A stretch of 64,000 nt of DNA from Saprospiraceae bacterium UBA6168 (GCA_002435785.1 DIUC01000066.1:62001-126000), one strand, 5' to 3'; counted from the stretch's first letter, positions 10,201 through 18,135 are shown. Made by a program: numbers and translations. The notes: a model not told the origin generated them from the sequence alone.

Positions 10201-10943
10201 AAATAACTCCCACCGGGATTTTGTAAGGGGTGAATAAAGCAGATTTTCAAACGACAACATTCGTCTGTCGGGATGACGCCCCCGCCGCCTCCTCCTCCGC
10301 CGCCGCCGCCAGGGCATTCAATACTGATGTCCGCACAACAGTAATTGATGGTAAAATCTCCAGCGATGGGAATGATATCCCAGGCCATATGGCAAACATT
10401 ATAGATGCCAGTCTGGCCATAAGTATGCGTTGGATAGGTTTCGGTGGATGTAGTGCCATCGCCGAAAAGCCAGTAGTGGTTGGCGAAAGCCGTAGCGTAG
10501 GGGGGTATTGGTGAGAAGGTGGCCGAGCAGTCGAAAATCGTTTCCGTAAAACCCACCCTTGGGCAAGATTCTGTCCAATAAATGGTGCGTGCGCAGGTAG
10601 CGGCGGAGTAGTCGTCCACCACGTTGAGTTGGATATGGTAACTGTTGTCTTGGCTGAAATCCAGCGGGATGCTCAAGGTGGGCCCGTTGGAGGTGCCGCC
10701 ACCATTGTTGGCACTCCAAGTCCAGGTAAAAACGGCATCGGGGTTTGGCATGGAGGCCGTAGCAAGCAGGTTGGTGCCGTTGAGTGCCACATCGAAATGC
10801 GCTCCGGGGTCGCAGGGCTGTTGTGCCCTAATGGGCAGGGTCGAAAGGCCAAACAGCACCAAGAAAGCCCACAAGTGCCGGTGCAGTTGGTTGGCGGAGG
10901 CCAACAAACTAAATTTTGTCACGTCCTTTTCATGCTTTTTCAT
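7245..10943 (-). CDS. Giant secreted PKD/beta-helix T9SS protein A1
   Basis: 1232 residues. An N-terminal signal segment (WAFLVLFGLSTLPIRAQ, about 25-41) is followed by PKD-like domains with WLFGDGTTSTETYPTHTY and WDFGDGKTSTEMNPCHYY (about 140-290). They are separated by a run of eleven glycines. A long right-handed beta-helix region comes next (about 310-870; e.g. GIRTKGEMTVMRISDTHFDSN and NVIRCNTVVGTSGN). A helical segment (about 920-1120) with repeated Ala/Gln-rich helices leads to the family motif AEQCPESGGYVTYWARAWYA. The protein ends in a T9SS tail (FQIAPNPAQDLVTV ... GVYWVSLKTDGRS). Many cysteines in the PKD part suggest disulfides. It is the first gene of the array; upstream lies a copy of the A leader. 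The role is not determinable; a surface adhesin is plausible. Confidence 0.9.
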   Translation of the reverse strand: MKKHEKDVTKFSLLASANQLHRHLWAFLVLFGLSTLPIRAQQPCDPGAHFDVALNGTNLLATASMPNPDAVFTWTWSANNGGGTSNGPTLSIPLDFSQDNSYHIQLNVVDDYSAATCARTIYWTESCPRVGFTETIFDCSATFSPIPPYATAFANHYWLFGDGTTSTETYPTHTYGQTGIYNVCHMAWDIIPIAGDFTINYCCADISIECPGGGGGGGGGGGVIPTDECCRLKICFIHPLQNPGGSYFWDFGDGKTSTEMNPCHYYDNVSTYPINMGGTPTVVVQRCYTPPGGTQSCQNLTVNLVSSLQPAAIYVGEPNVTTNIYVVSSINGLPLFPGNSLVGPYNGPNGSVPMEVHIMGELRFNKHFEFLNHVDFCMDPCAGMVVQHHRNLVFDDHINVRNKCCLWRSIDLEHAANLTSSNENTIRGAQYGIRTKGEMTVMRISDTHFDSNWVGIFLRHPLTISRFDNNTFVSDYTDMHCSAYSCDNEVQLMAQVPHLQRGFSGIVGKNTTLNLPTGTPATNNDFTFMDNGIWLHDSDAEIRRCNFLQIKDLAYGAKSGNGIRFNVFSGTHSLRQWGNGTSFSESTTGIRMYADYYGHILDSRNNHMDVSKYGYRLEIGGTLASGSVIRDNTILTNRHGIDATMKNAENVPTHLTIAMNDVTVNNGTDEGIGILLNDAVPPIVATTIHDIHVQENLVKLNNGRAGIETSNFRNADVAFNVVKIFDTGGGGVTPYPPVGIYTHGGKKNVIRCNTVVGTSGNSGAQHAMVTESSHDNLISGNTLKTTRVGVDFRGICGSTTDFACNTMENHDVAMRYWLGAKTGNQFNKGNRWLGTSFGIAAWHMGTLPSHLDDCRFKAAMGTNQWPPSIDAPNGSPQWFTSGSFVSCNTGCDVMLQPDETNDMDFAIASTGFDMPTNNEVYNWDARRYLYDKLATTPALANQNTTYSAFQANQASASVALLHSSSAQTNGLFAVPTSTRQALDANFAAIQTARSAISAIDASIAAGGLTAPQLTNLLADKETQATYLTSLMASTEQLQAQLLANRASAANSIIAFNNGIVTDAIHDQSEKTLLGIYLNTEAKNLPMTLAQKALVLSIAEQCPESGGYVTYWARAWYAAATGKLVVPQSCMSVGERNEEAGKQEGHSTFVGQFQIAPNPAQDLVTVTFDQRSDREDVSIVLWDAAGLVRLTQTIEHGTTETKLSLQALPNGVYWVSLKTDGRSTPVQKLVILK
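10278..10310 (-). repeat. GGN trinucleotide run encoding Gly11 in A1
   Basis: Eleven consecutive glycine codons, mostly GGC and GGA, lie between the two PKD-like domains. The run probably forms a flexible linker. Its codon monotony makes it a possible slippage site, but changes would be in units of three and keep the frame. Confidence 0.9.
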
Positions 10944-11010
10944 AATTTTGCAACGATTTAATTGGTTAACGAAATAAGTTAATCATCGGACGGTCCGCTG
11001 TTGGCGCAGT
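10944..11010 (-). repeat. A-gene leader/B-gene terminator element, copy 2
   Basis: This segment directly upstream of A1 aligns almost without gaps to the spacer in front of A2 (5585-5651). It shares gatttaattg and the core ccgctgttggcgcag, in the same order and distance. The stem is less perfect here (GGTCCGCTG against CAGTGGGCC). In copy 1 this stem lies just after a B gene; here no B gene is left upstream. Confidence 0.7.
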
Positions 11011-11669
11011 GGGCCGTTTTTCTTTTTGCGATTTTTGGCATTTGGTGATTTATACTTTCGAGCGCTAGGTTTTGTCCATTTGTCAGTGGCTTTAGCCTTT
11101 GGCAATTGGCTTTTGGGAAACAGCGAATAGCCAAAAGCTAACGGCTCGCAGTATAGGTGAAATCGAGACATGCTTCGTCCGTTTTTCACTTTTGGAAGCC
11201 GCACCGCTCAACGTCGACGATGTTTAAAACCTTCCCAACGTCAACCGAAACTGCCCCAACCTACTCAGCATCAACTTGACATACCACTAAACCAAATAGG
11301 GGCATGGCACTGACGAGGCAATTGCTCCCCAGTTTTTTTTGTTATTTTCAAATTGCATTGGTAAGACGAATGGAATGCCCATCCACAACTATGGCACCCA
11401 CAAAAAACCCACACGGCGATAAGCTATCCGCATGGCATCGAAAACAATGTAGGAAATCTCAACACATTGGGCCGGGTATCCAATTTTGCAAATCCGACCT
11501 GTACAGGAAGGCAAATATATGCCACAGATTTTCTCAACAGCTACTTTTAGGGTGTTTTTTTTTTTTTTTCGGCTAATAATTTTGAAACACTTAGCTTTGG
11601 TGGAATTATGTTCCACAGCCTTTGGTGGGGTTCAGAAAATTCAGGCAGCGTCCCCATTCCTCCCCAACC
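11011..11669. other. Gene-free spacer between A1 and the glycosyl-1-P transferase gene
   Basis: About 660 bp without a credible gene; the short frames have no family features or convincing starts. It holds a T15 homopolymer (11555-11569) and a small inverted repeat near 11600-11625 (GGTGGAA/TTCCAC). The genes on either side are both on the minus strand, so this must contain the promoter of the A1 array and the end of the 11670-12737 transcript. Confidence 0.6.
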
Positions 11670-12737
11670 TCAAACCCGCAAGCTCCGCTTGTACAGCGAG
11701 TACACCAGCCCGCTCACCATTAGCGAGGCGATGCCGACCATCAGCAGGATGATGAGCATAGCGCTCGTCGTGTAGCGCTGCAACAGGAACCCCAGCACGA
11801 TGAAGAAAACGCTGACGCTCACCAGCACCCCGGTTGCCTGCATGTGGTTCAGGCCGGAATCGAGCAGCAAGTGGTGGATATGGGTACGGTCGGGGTGGAG
11901 GGGGTGTTTGCCCCGCATGATGCGGGTCGAAAACACCCGCAGCGTGTCGAAGAGTGGAAGGATGAGTATGCCGATGGCCACCCCCGGTGCCGCGTTTATT
12001 TTGAAGGGGTGCAGGTCTTCCAACTGGCCGTTGAACTCGATAAAATTAATGGTCAGGATGGAGCAGATTAGCCCCAATAGCAGCGCCCCGGTATCGCCCA
12101 TGAAGATGCGGGCTGGGGAGTAGTTGTATTTCAGGAAAGCTGCCGTGGCACCTGCCGCCGACAGTGCCATGATGGCGAAGTCATACCTTTTTATCAACAA
12201 AAACCAAACACCGAGCGTGCCAGTGATGAGGATGGTCAAGCTGCCCGAAAGGCCGTTGATGCCGTCCATCAGGTTCAGGGCGTTGATGATGACGATGATG
12301 GTGAAAATGGTGAGCAAAGCGCTCCAGGCCATCCCGATTTCTTCTATCCCCATGATGCCGTGGAGGCTCGTAATCCGCACGTCCGCCTTGAAGAACAGTA
12401 TGCCAGCGGCGACCACCTCCACCAACAGCTTTTTGGAAGGCGAAATCTCCGTGATGTCGTCCTTCACCCCAATCAAGAAAATCAGGATAAAGGCACAAAG
12501 CACGTACTGGATGTCGCCGCCGTACTGCGCAAAGGGCGTCCACAGCATGATGCTGAAAATAGCGCCCGCAAAAATGGCCACCCCGCCCAATCGGGGCGTG
12601 CTCACCACGTGGCTGCGCCGCTCGTCCGGCTCGTCGTAGAGTTTTTTGGCAATGGCCACCCGTATCACTGGCGGGATAACAAAATAGGTCAGCGTGAACG
12701 CTGTGACAAAGCTGATGATGACATCGTAATCGTACAT
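11670..12737 (-). CDS. WecA/MraY-family undecaprenyl-phosphate GlcNAc-1-phosphate transferase
   Basis: A 355-residue polytopic membrane enzyme that transfers a sugar-1-phosphate (GlcNAc in the WecA branch) to undecaprenyl phosphate, starting O-antigen or other surface glycans at the inner face of the cytoplasmic membrane. Family motifs seen: DERRSH (39-43 region), the DD pair in VKDDITEISPSKKL (93-94), NALNLMDGINGLSG (152-165), FMGDTGALLLG (212-222), and the His-rich HPDRTHIHHLLL (281-292) typical of WecA/TagO rather than MraY. The ATG at 12737 is chosen because a -7 box TATATTTG lies 30 bp upstream; an earlier ATG at 12818 would precede the promoter. It is divergent from uppS, which makes the same lipid carrier. 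The exact sugar substrate is inferred. Confidence 0.93.
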   Translation of the reverse strand: MYDYDVIISFVTAFTLTYFVIPPVIRVAIAKKLYDEPDERRSHVVSTPRLGGVAIFAGAIFSIMLWTPFAQYGGDIQYVLCAFILIFLIGVKDDITEISPSKKLLVEVVAAGILFFKADVRITSLHGIMGIEEIGMAWSALLTIFTIIVIINALNLMDGINGLSGSLTILITGTLGVWFLLIKRYDFAIMALSAAGATAAFLKYNYSPARIFMGDTGALLLGLICSILTINFIEFNGQLEDLHPFKINAAPGVAIGILILPLFDTLRVFSTRIMRGKHPLHPDRTHIHHLLLDSGLNHMQATGVLVSVSVFFIVLGFLLQRYTTSAMLIILLMVGIASLMVSGLVYSLYKRSLRV

Positions 12738-12766
12738 ATTGGATGCGTTGGGAGTGGTGCAGGGCG

Positions 12767-12774
12767 CAAATATA
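12767..12774 (-). promoter_or_regulatory. Bacteroidota -7 promoter box for the GlcNAc-1-P transferase
   Basis: TATATTTG on the minus strand matches TAnnTTTG and lies 30 bp upstream of the chosen start codon. No clear TTTG -33 box sits at the expected distance, so only the -7 half is supported. Confidence 0.5.
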
Positions 12775-12891
12775 CCCAAATTGTCAATTCGTGGGGAAAG
12801 GGCATAAGCCTGCACCACGCTTTTTGCTGCCCCGTTGCCAGACTTCCCCGACGGCTTGTTAAAATCAATCGGTCCAACTTGCAGCTTTTCT

Positions 12892-12899
12892 TAATTTTG
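12892..12899 (+). promoter_or_regulatory. Bacteroidota -7 promoter box for uppS
   Basis: TAATTTTG matches TAnnTTTG and lies 33 bp upstream of the uppS ATG. The -33 element is weak. Together with the box at 12767-12774 it defines a compact divergent promoter region. Confidence 0.5.
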
Positions 12900-12932
12900 C
12901 CCACAAAGAATATCAGTAGGCATTTTCCTCAC

Positions 12933-13673
12933 ATGGATTTAAAGTCAAAAATCAACTTAGAAAAATTGCCGCGGCACATCGCTGTCATCATGGACGGCAA
13001 TGGGCGCTGGGCCAAGGAGCACGGGATGCCGCGTGTCTTCGGGCACCGCAATGGAGTCAAGGCTGTGCGGGAAGTCACCGAGGCGTGTACCGAACTGGGC
13101 GTCAGGTACCTCACGCTCTATGCCTTTTCCACCGAGAACTGGAACAGACCAGAGTCCGAGGTGAACGCCCTGATGACGCTGCTCGTGGAGACCATCAAGA
13201 ACGAAATCAAGACCCTCAACGAAAACGGCGTAAGCCTACGGGCCATTGGCGACATAAGCCGCCTGCCCGAAAAAAGCCGAAAGACCCTGCTCAAAGCCAT
13301 CGAGGACACCAAGGGCAATGCCCGCATGACGCTCGTGCTTGCCTTGAACTACAGTGCCAAATGGGAAATCGTGGAAGCCGCCCGAAAGCTCGCCCAAGCG
13401 GCGAAGTCGGGCGAGCTGGACCCTGCACAAATCAACGAGGAAGCCTTCTCCAATGCACTTTCCACCAGCGGCATTCCCGACCCCGAACTGCTCATCCGCA
13501 GCAGCGGCGAGAACCGCATCAGCAACTTCCTCCTTTGGCAAATCGCCTACGCAGAGCTTTACTTCACGCCCACCCTCTGGCCCGACTTCCGCAAGGAGCA
13601 CCTCTACCAAGCTATCCTGGATTTTCAAAACAGGGAGCGCCGTTTCGGGAAAACGAGTGAGCAGCTTGTTTGA
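12933..13673 (+). CDS. uppS: Undecaprenyl diphosphate synthase (cis-prenyltransferase)
   Basis: 246 residues, the usual size. It condenses IPP onto farnesyl diphosphate to make the C55 carrier lipid used for peptidoglycan and surface polysaccharides; cytosolic, membrane-associated. Motifs: HIAVIMDGNGRWA with the catalytic Asp at 21, FGHRNGVKAVREV, LTLYAFSTENWNRP, and the C-terminal LLIRSSGENRISNFLLWQ plus YAELYFTPTLWPDF. The start at 12933 gives the standard N-terminus; the much longer open frame upstream is non-coding extension. Downstream, after a 430-bp repeat-containing gap, comes bamA, the same order (uppS then bamA) as in many Bacteroidota and Proteobacteria. Confidence 0.97.
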   Translation: MDLKSKINLEKLPRHIAVIMDGNGRWAKEHGMPRVFGHRNGVKAVREVTEACTELGVRYLTLYAFSTENWNRPESEVNALMTLLVETIKNEIKTLNENGVSLRAIGDISRLPEKSRKTLLKAIEDTKGNARMTLVLALNYSAKWEIVEAARKLAQAAKSGELDPAQINEEAFSNALSTSGIPDPELLIRSSGENRISNFLLWQIAYAELYFTPTLWPDFRKEHLYQAILDFQNRERRFGKTSEQLV

Positions 13674-14107
13674 GTTGGCAGCCTTTTCAGGGTCGCAGTT
13701 CGACAGTTGGCAGGTCTTGTCCCGACCACTCGGGATGGCAGTCAGCTCGGCAGTTGTTTAGTAAGTACCGTGGTAAGCTACCTATTGAGGCATTGCGCCA
13801 AGAACTGCACGAGGCAAGTTAGTTCGGTAGTTGTTTGCTATTTACCGTGGTAAGCACCACCAGCCTTTTGAACTATATAACTGGCAAACTGACTGCCATC
13901 CCGAGTGGTCGGGACAAGACCTGCCAACTGGCGAACTGCAAACTTGAAAAAGCTGCCAACTGTCGAACTACGAACTCCCAATACAACCTCCACCCATTCA
14001 AACTGCACCTTCCTATCTCATCATTGCACTATTTTCAGCCGCCACTACAAGAGTATGCGCAAAGCTGTGTTTCTTTGCAATCCTTTTGAAAAAGCAGACC
14101 CTTTTGC
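13674..14107. other. Spacer between uppS and bamA with a long inverted repeat
   Basis: 434 bp with no gene. It holds the 42-bp perfect inverted repeat described separately (13704-13745/13889-13930). Between its arms is a direct repeat of about 20 bp whose shared core is taccgtggtaagc (copies near 13767 and 13846). The last 70 bp before bamA are AT-rich and presumably carry its promoter. Confidence 0.7.
13704..13930. repeat. 42-bp perfect inverted repeat around a 143-bp loop
   Basis: The arm at 13704-13745 (begins CAGTTGGCAGGTCTTG) is the exact reverse complement of 13889-13930. Allowing one mismatch, the pairing extends outwards by nine more bases on each side, to about 51 bp. The 143-bp interior has two copies of a segment containing taccgtggtaagc. 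No open reading frame fills it. It could be a MITE-like non-autonomous element, a large RNA hairpin, or a locally generated repeat. Confidence 0.85.
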
Positions 14108-16684
14108 ATGAAAAAAATATTTGGCTTTCTACTCCTTCTATTTGCCTTCGCCCATGCGGGCAAACTCGCTGCGCAAACAAGCACCGACACCATTCCACCA
14201 GTCATGGATTACTCCAAAGCCAAGGACTTCGAGATAGGCGGCGTGCGGGTAGTGGGCGCCAATTTTAGCGACCCCACCGCCATCATTTCCATCGCTGGCT
14301 TTCGGGTAGGCGACCGCATCAGGATACCGGGCGGCGAGATTCCTCGTGCCATAAAGGCCCTCTACAAGCTCAGCCTTTTCACCGATGTCCAGATTTTCAA
14401 GGAAAAAACCATCGGCGACGTGATTTTTCTCGAAATATCCGTGGTGGAGCGCCCTCGCCTCACCACCCACTCCTTCAAGGGCGTGAAAAAAAGCACCCAT
14501 GACGACCTCAACGAGGAGGTAAACAAATACCTGATAAAGGGCGGGATCGTCACCGAGGCCATCAAGGCCAGTTCTGCTTTTGGCATCAAGCAATATTTCA
14601 TAGAAAAGGGGTACTACGATGTGGACGTAAAGGTGTACGAGCTTGCCGATACGACTCGCATCAACTCGGTCAAGCTGCTCTTCGACATTGACAGGGGCAT
14701 TAAAGTTAAAATTGACGACATCACTTTTTCCGGCAACACCAACGTAAAGGACCGCAAGCTGCGCGGCTTGATGAAGGAAACCCGCCGCAAAAAACGTATC
14801 TTCTCCGGCTCCAAACTCATCCGAAAAGAGTACGAGGGCGACAAGAAAAAAATCATTGCCTATTACAATAAGGTAGGCTTCCGGGATGCCCGAATCGTGG
14901 AGGACAGCATCTGGCGGGTCACCCAAAAGGACGGTTCGAAGGGTAACCTGATGATCCACTTGGACATTGACGAAGGTAGCCGCTACTATTTCCGAAACAT
15001 CATCTGGAAGGGCAATTCCATTTACGCTACCAAAGACCTCGACAACGTGCTCGGCATCAAGAAAGGCGACGTGTACAACGCCGAAATGCTCGAAACCCGC
15101 CTTCGCTTTAGCCAAGATGGCCGCGACGTCAGCTCGCTCTACATGGACAACGGCTACCTGTTCTTCAACGTGGACCCCATCGAAGTGGCAGTGGCAAGCG
15201 ACTCCATTGACCTTGAACTGCGCATCTTTGAAGGCCCACAGGCCTCCATTGACAAAGTGACCATCAGGGGCAACGACCGCACCCACGAGCACGTCGTCCG
15301 GCGGGAACTGTTCACCGTGCCCGGCGAAAAATTCAGCCGCTCCGACATCATCCGCTCACAGCGCCAAATCATCAACCTCGGCTACTTCAACCCGGAGAAC
15401 CTCGGCATCAATACCCCCGTGAACCCGCAGCGTGGCACGGTGGACATCGAGTACACGGTGGAAGAAAAGCCCTCCGACCAGTTGGAGCTTTCCGCGGGCT
15501 GGGGCGGGCGTGGCAGGGGCGTTATCGGCACGCTCGGCGTGGCGTTCAATAACTTCTCCGCCCGCAATATTTTCCACAAAGAAACCTGGAGCCCGCTCCC
15601 GCAGGGCGATGGCCAGCGCCTGTCGCTCCGTGCGCAAACCAACGGGCGCTTCTTCCAGTCCTACAACGTCTCTTTCACAGAGCCGTGGCTCGGTGGCAAA
15701 AAACCCAACTCGCTCACCGTGGCAGGCTTCGTGTCTATCCTCTCCAATGGCTACAACCGCAACAGCGAGTTCTACGGCAAACTGACGAACGGCGGCGTCA
15801 CCGTCAGCCTTGGCACCCGCCTCAAAGTACCGGACGACAACTTCATCTCCTCCACCGCCCTCAACCTCCAGGTCATCAAGCTGCAAAACTACTCGTTCAG
15901 CCAGCGGGGCCTGTTCCGCACGGACAAGGGCGAGACGGTGTCGGAGGGCACGTTCCGCAACTTCAGCATTACGCAGACCATTGCCCGTTCCACCATCAAC
16001 AACCCCATCTTCCCACAGGAAGGCTCCCGGGTGCAGGTCTCGGTGCAGCTTACACCACCCTACTCGTTGTTCAGCAGCAAAGAATATGGCGAACTGGCAC
16101 CACCAGAGCGTTTCAAGTACCTCGAATACCACAAGTGGAAGGTTAGCGCTGAATGGTACCAAACCTTGGTGGGCAAATTGGTGATAAAGGCAGACGCCAA
16201 GTTCGGCTTCCTCGGCACTTACAACAAAGAAATCGGCATCGCTCCATTCGAGCGCTTCCAGCTCGGTGGCGACGGCCTGAACAACCAGCAGTTCGGCTTC
16301 TTCACCGGTACCGAAATTATCAGCAGCCGGGGCTACAAGCCGGGCGACTATGAAAACAACCTGTTCAAGGGCAACGCCAACGACATCAACGCCACGCCGA
16401 TTTACCAAAAGGTGACGCTTGAACTGCGCTACCCGCTGTCCCTCAACCCCAGCTCCACCATCTACGCCCATACCTTCGCTCAGGGCAGCAACGCTTGGCG
16501 CAGGGCCAGTGACTACAACCCCTTCGACATGAAGCGCTCGGTGGGCGCCGGCTTGCGGGTGTTCCTCCCCATGTTCGGGGTGCTGGGCTTCGACTATGGC
16601 ATTGGCTTCGACAAGGCCTCCGCCAACAACAAGCTCTCCAGCCTTGCCACGTTCAACATCGTGCTGGGCTTTGAGCCAGAGTAA
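14108..16684 (+). CDS. bamA: Outer-membrane protein assembly factor BamA (Omp85)
   Basis: 858 residues. Folds and inserts beta-barrel proteins into the outer membrane as the core of the BAM complex. A signal peptide (MKKIFGFLLLLFAFAHAGKLAAQ) is followed by tandem POTRA domains to about residue 460, with typical IxIxGN motifs (IDDITFSGNTNVKDRKLR, IDKVTIRGNDRTHEHVVRRE, and IRSQRQIINLGYFNPENL in the last POTRA). The C-terminal Omp85 barrel has RFQLGGDGLNNQQFGFF and ISSRGYKPGDYE near strand 6 and SVGAGLRVFLPMFGVLGFDYG near the end. The C-terminus FEPE is slightly unusual, since many BamA end in F or W, but Bacteroidota often do not. It is downstream of uppS as in related genomes, and a terminator follows. 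Confidence 0.96.
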   Translation: MKKIFGFLLLLFAFAHAGKLAAQTSTDTIPPVMDYSKAKDFEIGGVRVVGANFSDPTAIISIAGFRVGDRIRIPGGEIPRAIKALYKLSLFTDVQIFKEKTIGDVIFLEISVVERPRLTTHSFKGVKKSTHDDLNEEVNKYLIKGGIVTEAIKASSAFGIKQYFIEKGYYDVDVKVYELADTTRINSVKLLFDIDRGIKVKIDDITFSGNTNVKDRKLRGLMKETRRKKRIFSGSKLIRKEYEGDKKKIIAYYNKVGFRDARIVEDSIWRVTQKDGSKGNLMIHLDIDEGSRYYFRNIIWKGNSIYATKDLDNVLGIKKGDVYNAEMLETRLRFSQDGRDVSSLYMDNGYLFFNVDPIEVAVASDSIDLELRIFEGPQASIDKVTIRGNDRTHEHVVRRELFTVPGEKFSRSDIIRSQRQIINLGYFNPENLGINTPVNPQRGTVDIEYTVEEKPSDQLELSAGWGGRGRGVIGTLGVAFNNFSARNIFHKETWSPLPQGDGQRLSLRAQTNGRFFQSYNVSFTEPWLGGKKPNSLTVAGFVSILSNGYNRNSEFYGKLTNGGVTVSLGTRLKVPDDNFISSTALNLQVIKLQNYSFSQRGLFRTDKGETVSEGTFRNFSITQTIARSTINNPIFPQEGSRVQVSVQLTPPYSLFSSKEYGELAPPERFKYLEYHKWKVSAEWYQTLVGKLVIKADAKFGFLGTYNKEIGIAPFERFQLGGDGLNNQQFGFFTGTEIISSRGYKPGDYENNLFKGNANDINATPIYQKVTLELRYPLSLNPSSTIYAHTFAQGSNAWRRASDYNPFDMKRSVGAGLRVFLPMFGVLGFDYGIGFDKASANNKLSSLATFNIVLGFEPE

Positions 16685-16706
16685 AACCTATTTTTGCTCC
16701 GCAATG

Positions 16707-16745
16707 AAAACGGGGAGGTGGCGCCGCCGCTTCCCCGTTTTTTTA
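16707..16745 (+). terminator. Intrinsic terminator of bamA
   Basis: AAAACGGGGA pairs with TCCCCGTTTT around a GC-rich loop that itself contains GGCGCC, and is followed by a run of T. It lies 23 bp after the bamA stop codon. Confidence 0.85.
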
Positions 16746-16802
16746 TCTTCGCTCCGCAAATATTTTTAAATTTCAACAGCACCTATTGAACCACTTCCCA
16801 AC

Positions 16803-18053
16803 ATGATAACAACCAACATCCTCATCATCGGCGCAGGCCCTGGCGGCTGTGCCACCGCCCTCAAGCTCAGCCAGCTTGGCATCCCATCCGTGGTGGTGGA
16901 CAAGGCCACTTTTCCTCGTGACAAAGTATGCGGCGACGCCATCAGTGGCAAGGCCGTCACCATTTTGCGGCGCATTGACCCCGGCATCGTGGAGCGGTTC
17001 GAGTTGTCCACAGCGGAGCAATCCAGCGTCTGGGGCATTCGTTTCGGCGCTCCCAATGGCAAGCAGATTGACGTGCCGTTCCGACCCGACTACGACCCCG
17101 TCAATGACCCAAAGCAAGGTTTTGTCTCCAAACGTTTGGACTTCGACAACCGGCTGGTGGAGGAGGTGAAGCGCCGGAACGACATCGAACTGCACCTCGG
17201 CATCTCCATCGAAAAATATGAGCGGACTCCTGACGGCTATCTACTCTCCAATGCCGACGGCAGTTTCCAAGTGCAGGCCCGGCTGCTCATCGTGGCCAAT
17301 GGCGCACATTCTGCGTTCTCCCGCCACCATGTTGGGCTGGAAAAAGATGAAAAACACCATGCAGGTGCCGTGCGGGCCTACTACCGCAATGTGACTGGGC
17401 TGCACCCGGACGGGTTCATCGAACTGCATTTTTTGAAAGAAATAAACCCCGGCTACTTCTGGATTTTTGGGCTGCCGGGTGGCCATGCCAACGTGGGACT
17501 TGGCATGAGGAGCGACTACGTCAGCCGCCGCCGCTACAACCTGACCAAGGGGCTGCAAGAAATCATCAGTACGCACCCAGAGTTTCGGGAGCGTTTCAAG
17601 GATGCCGAACTGGCGGGCAAGGTCACAGGCTACGGGCTGCCACTCGGCTCCAAGCAGCGGCAACTTTCCGGCGACCACTTTATGCTGGTGGGCGATGCGG
17701 GCCACCTCATTGACCCGCTGAGTGGGGAGGGCATAGGAAATGCCATTTACAGCGGAAGCATCGCCGCCGAGCAGGCACAGCAATGCCTTGCCAACAACGA
17801 TTTCTCTGCCGACACCATGAAGGCATATGATGTGCGGGTGGCACGGGTGCTGGGCAAGGAGATGGAAATGAGCTACCGCATCCAGCAGATGATGGCCCGG
17901 CCCTGGCTCGTCAACTTCACGGCCAACCGGGTGGCCCGAAACCCCAACCTTATCTATATGATAGCCCTGATGTACGCCGACCTGGAGGTGCGCAAACAGG
18001 CGTTAAACCCATTTTTTTGGATAAAAACGCTGCTGAAACGGGATGGAAAGTGA
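16803..18053 (+). CDS. Geranylgeranyl-reductase-family FAD-dependent oxidoreductase
   Basis: 416 residues. The N-terminal dinucleotide-binding motif IIGAGPGGCATALKLSQLG (about 8-26) is followed by FPRDKVCGDAISGKAV, the PxxKxCG-type signature of the GGR/FixC group of p-hydroxybenzoate-hydroxylase-fold enzymes. A second FAD motif, LVGDAGHLIDPLSGEGIGNAI, is in the C-terminal third. GGR-family members reduce prenyl double bonds of lipids or quinone-like compounds using FAD and a reduced carrier; many Bacteroidota homologues are unassigned. It stands alone between two terminators, so the neighbours do not define the substrate. Cytosolic or membrane-associated; no signal peptide. The family is secure, the exact substrate is not. 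Confidence 0.88.
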   Translation: MITTNILIIGAGPGGCATALKLSQLGIPSVVVDKATFPRDKVCGDAISGKAVTILRRIDPGIVERFELSTAEQSSVWGIRFGAPNGKQIDVPFRPDYDPVNDPKQGFVSKRLDFDNRLVEEVKRRNDIELHLGISIEKYERTPDGYLLSNADGSFQVQARLLIVANGAHSAFSRHHVGLEKDEKHHAGAVRAYYRNVTGLHPDGFIELHFLKEINPGYFWIFGLPGGHANVGLGMRSDYVSRRRYNLTKGLQEIISTHPEFRERFKDAELAGKVTGYGLPLGSKQRQLSGDHFMLVGDAGHLIDPLSGEGIGNAIYSGSIAAEQAQQCLANNDFSADTMKAYDVRVARVLGKEMEMSYRIQQMMARPWLVNFTANRVARNPNLIYMIALMYADLEVRKQALNPFFWIKTLLKRDGK

Positions 18054-18135
18054 TTGAGGTTTACGAGGGACGATTGAGGCTGTGGTGGCCCGTGGGTTCA
18101 TTCGTGAATCCCTTATTTTGGCAAACAGGAACAAT

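Noticed and set aside
13751..13870. CRISPR-like array in the uppS-bamA spacer
   Set aside because: Only two copies of a ~20-bp direct repeat with dissimilar flanks; they lie inside an inverted repeat and there are no cas genes.
14138..15292. 384-residue minus-strand frame under bamA
   Set aside because: Val/Asp/His-biased composition typical of an antisense shadow of a GC-rich gene; BamA is clear on the plus strand.
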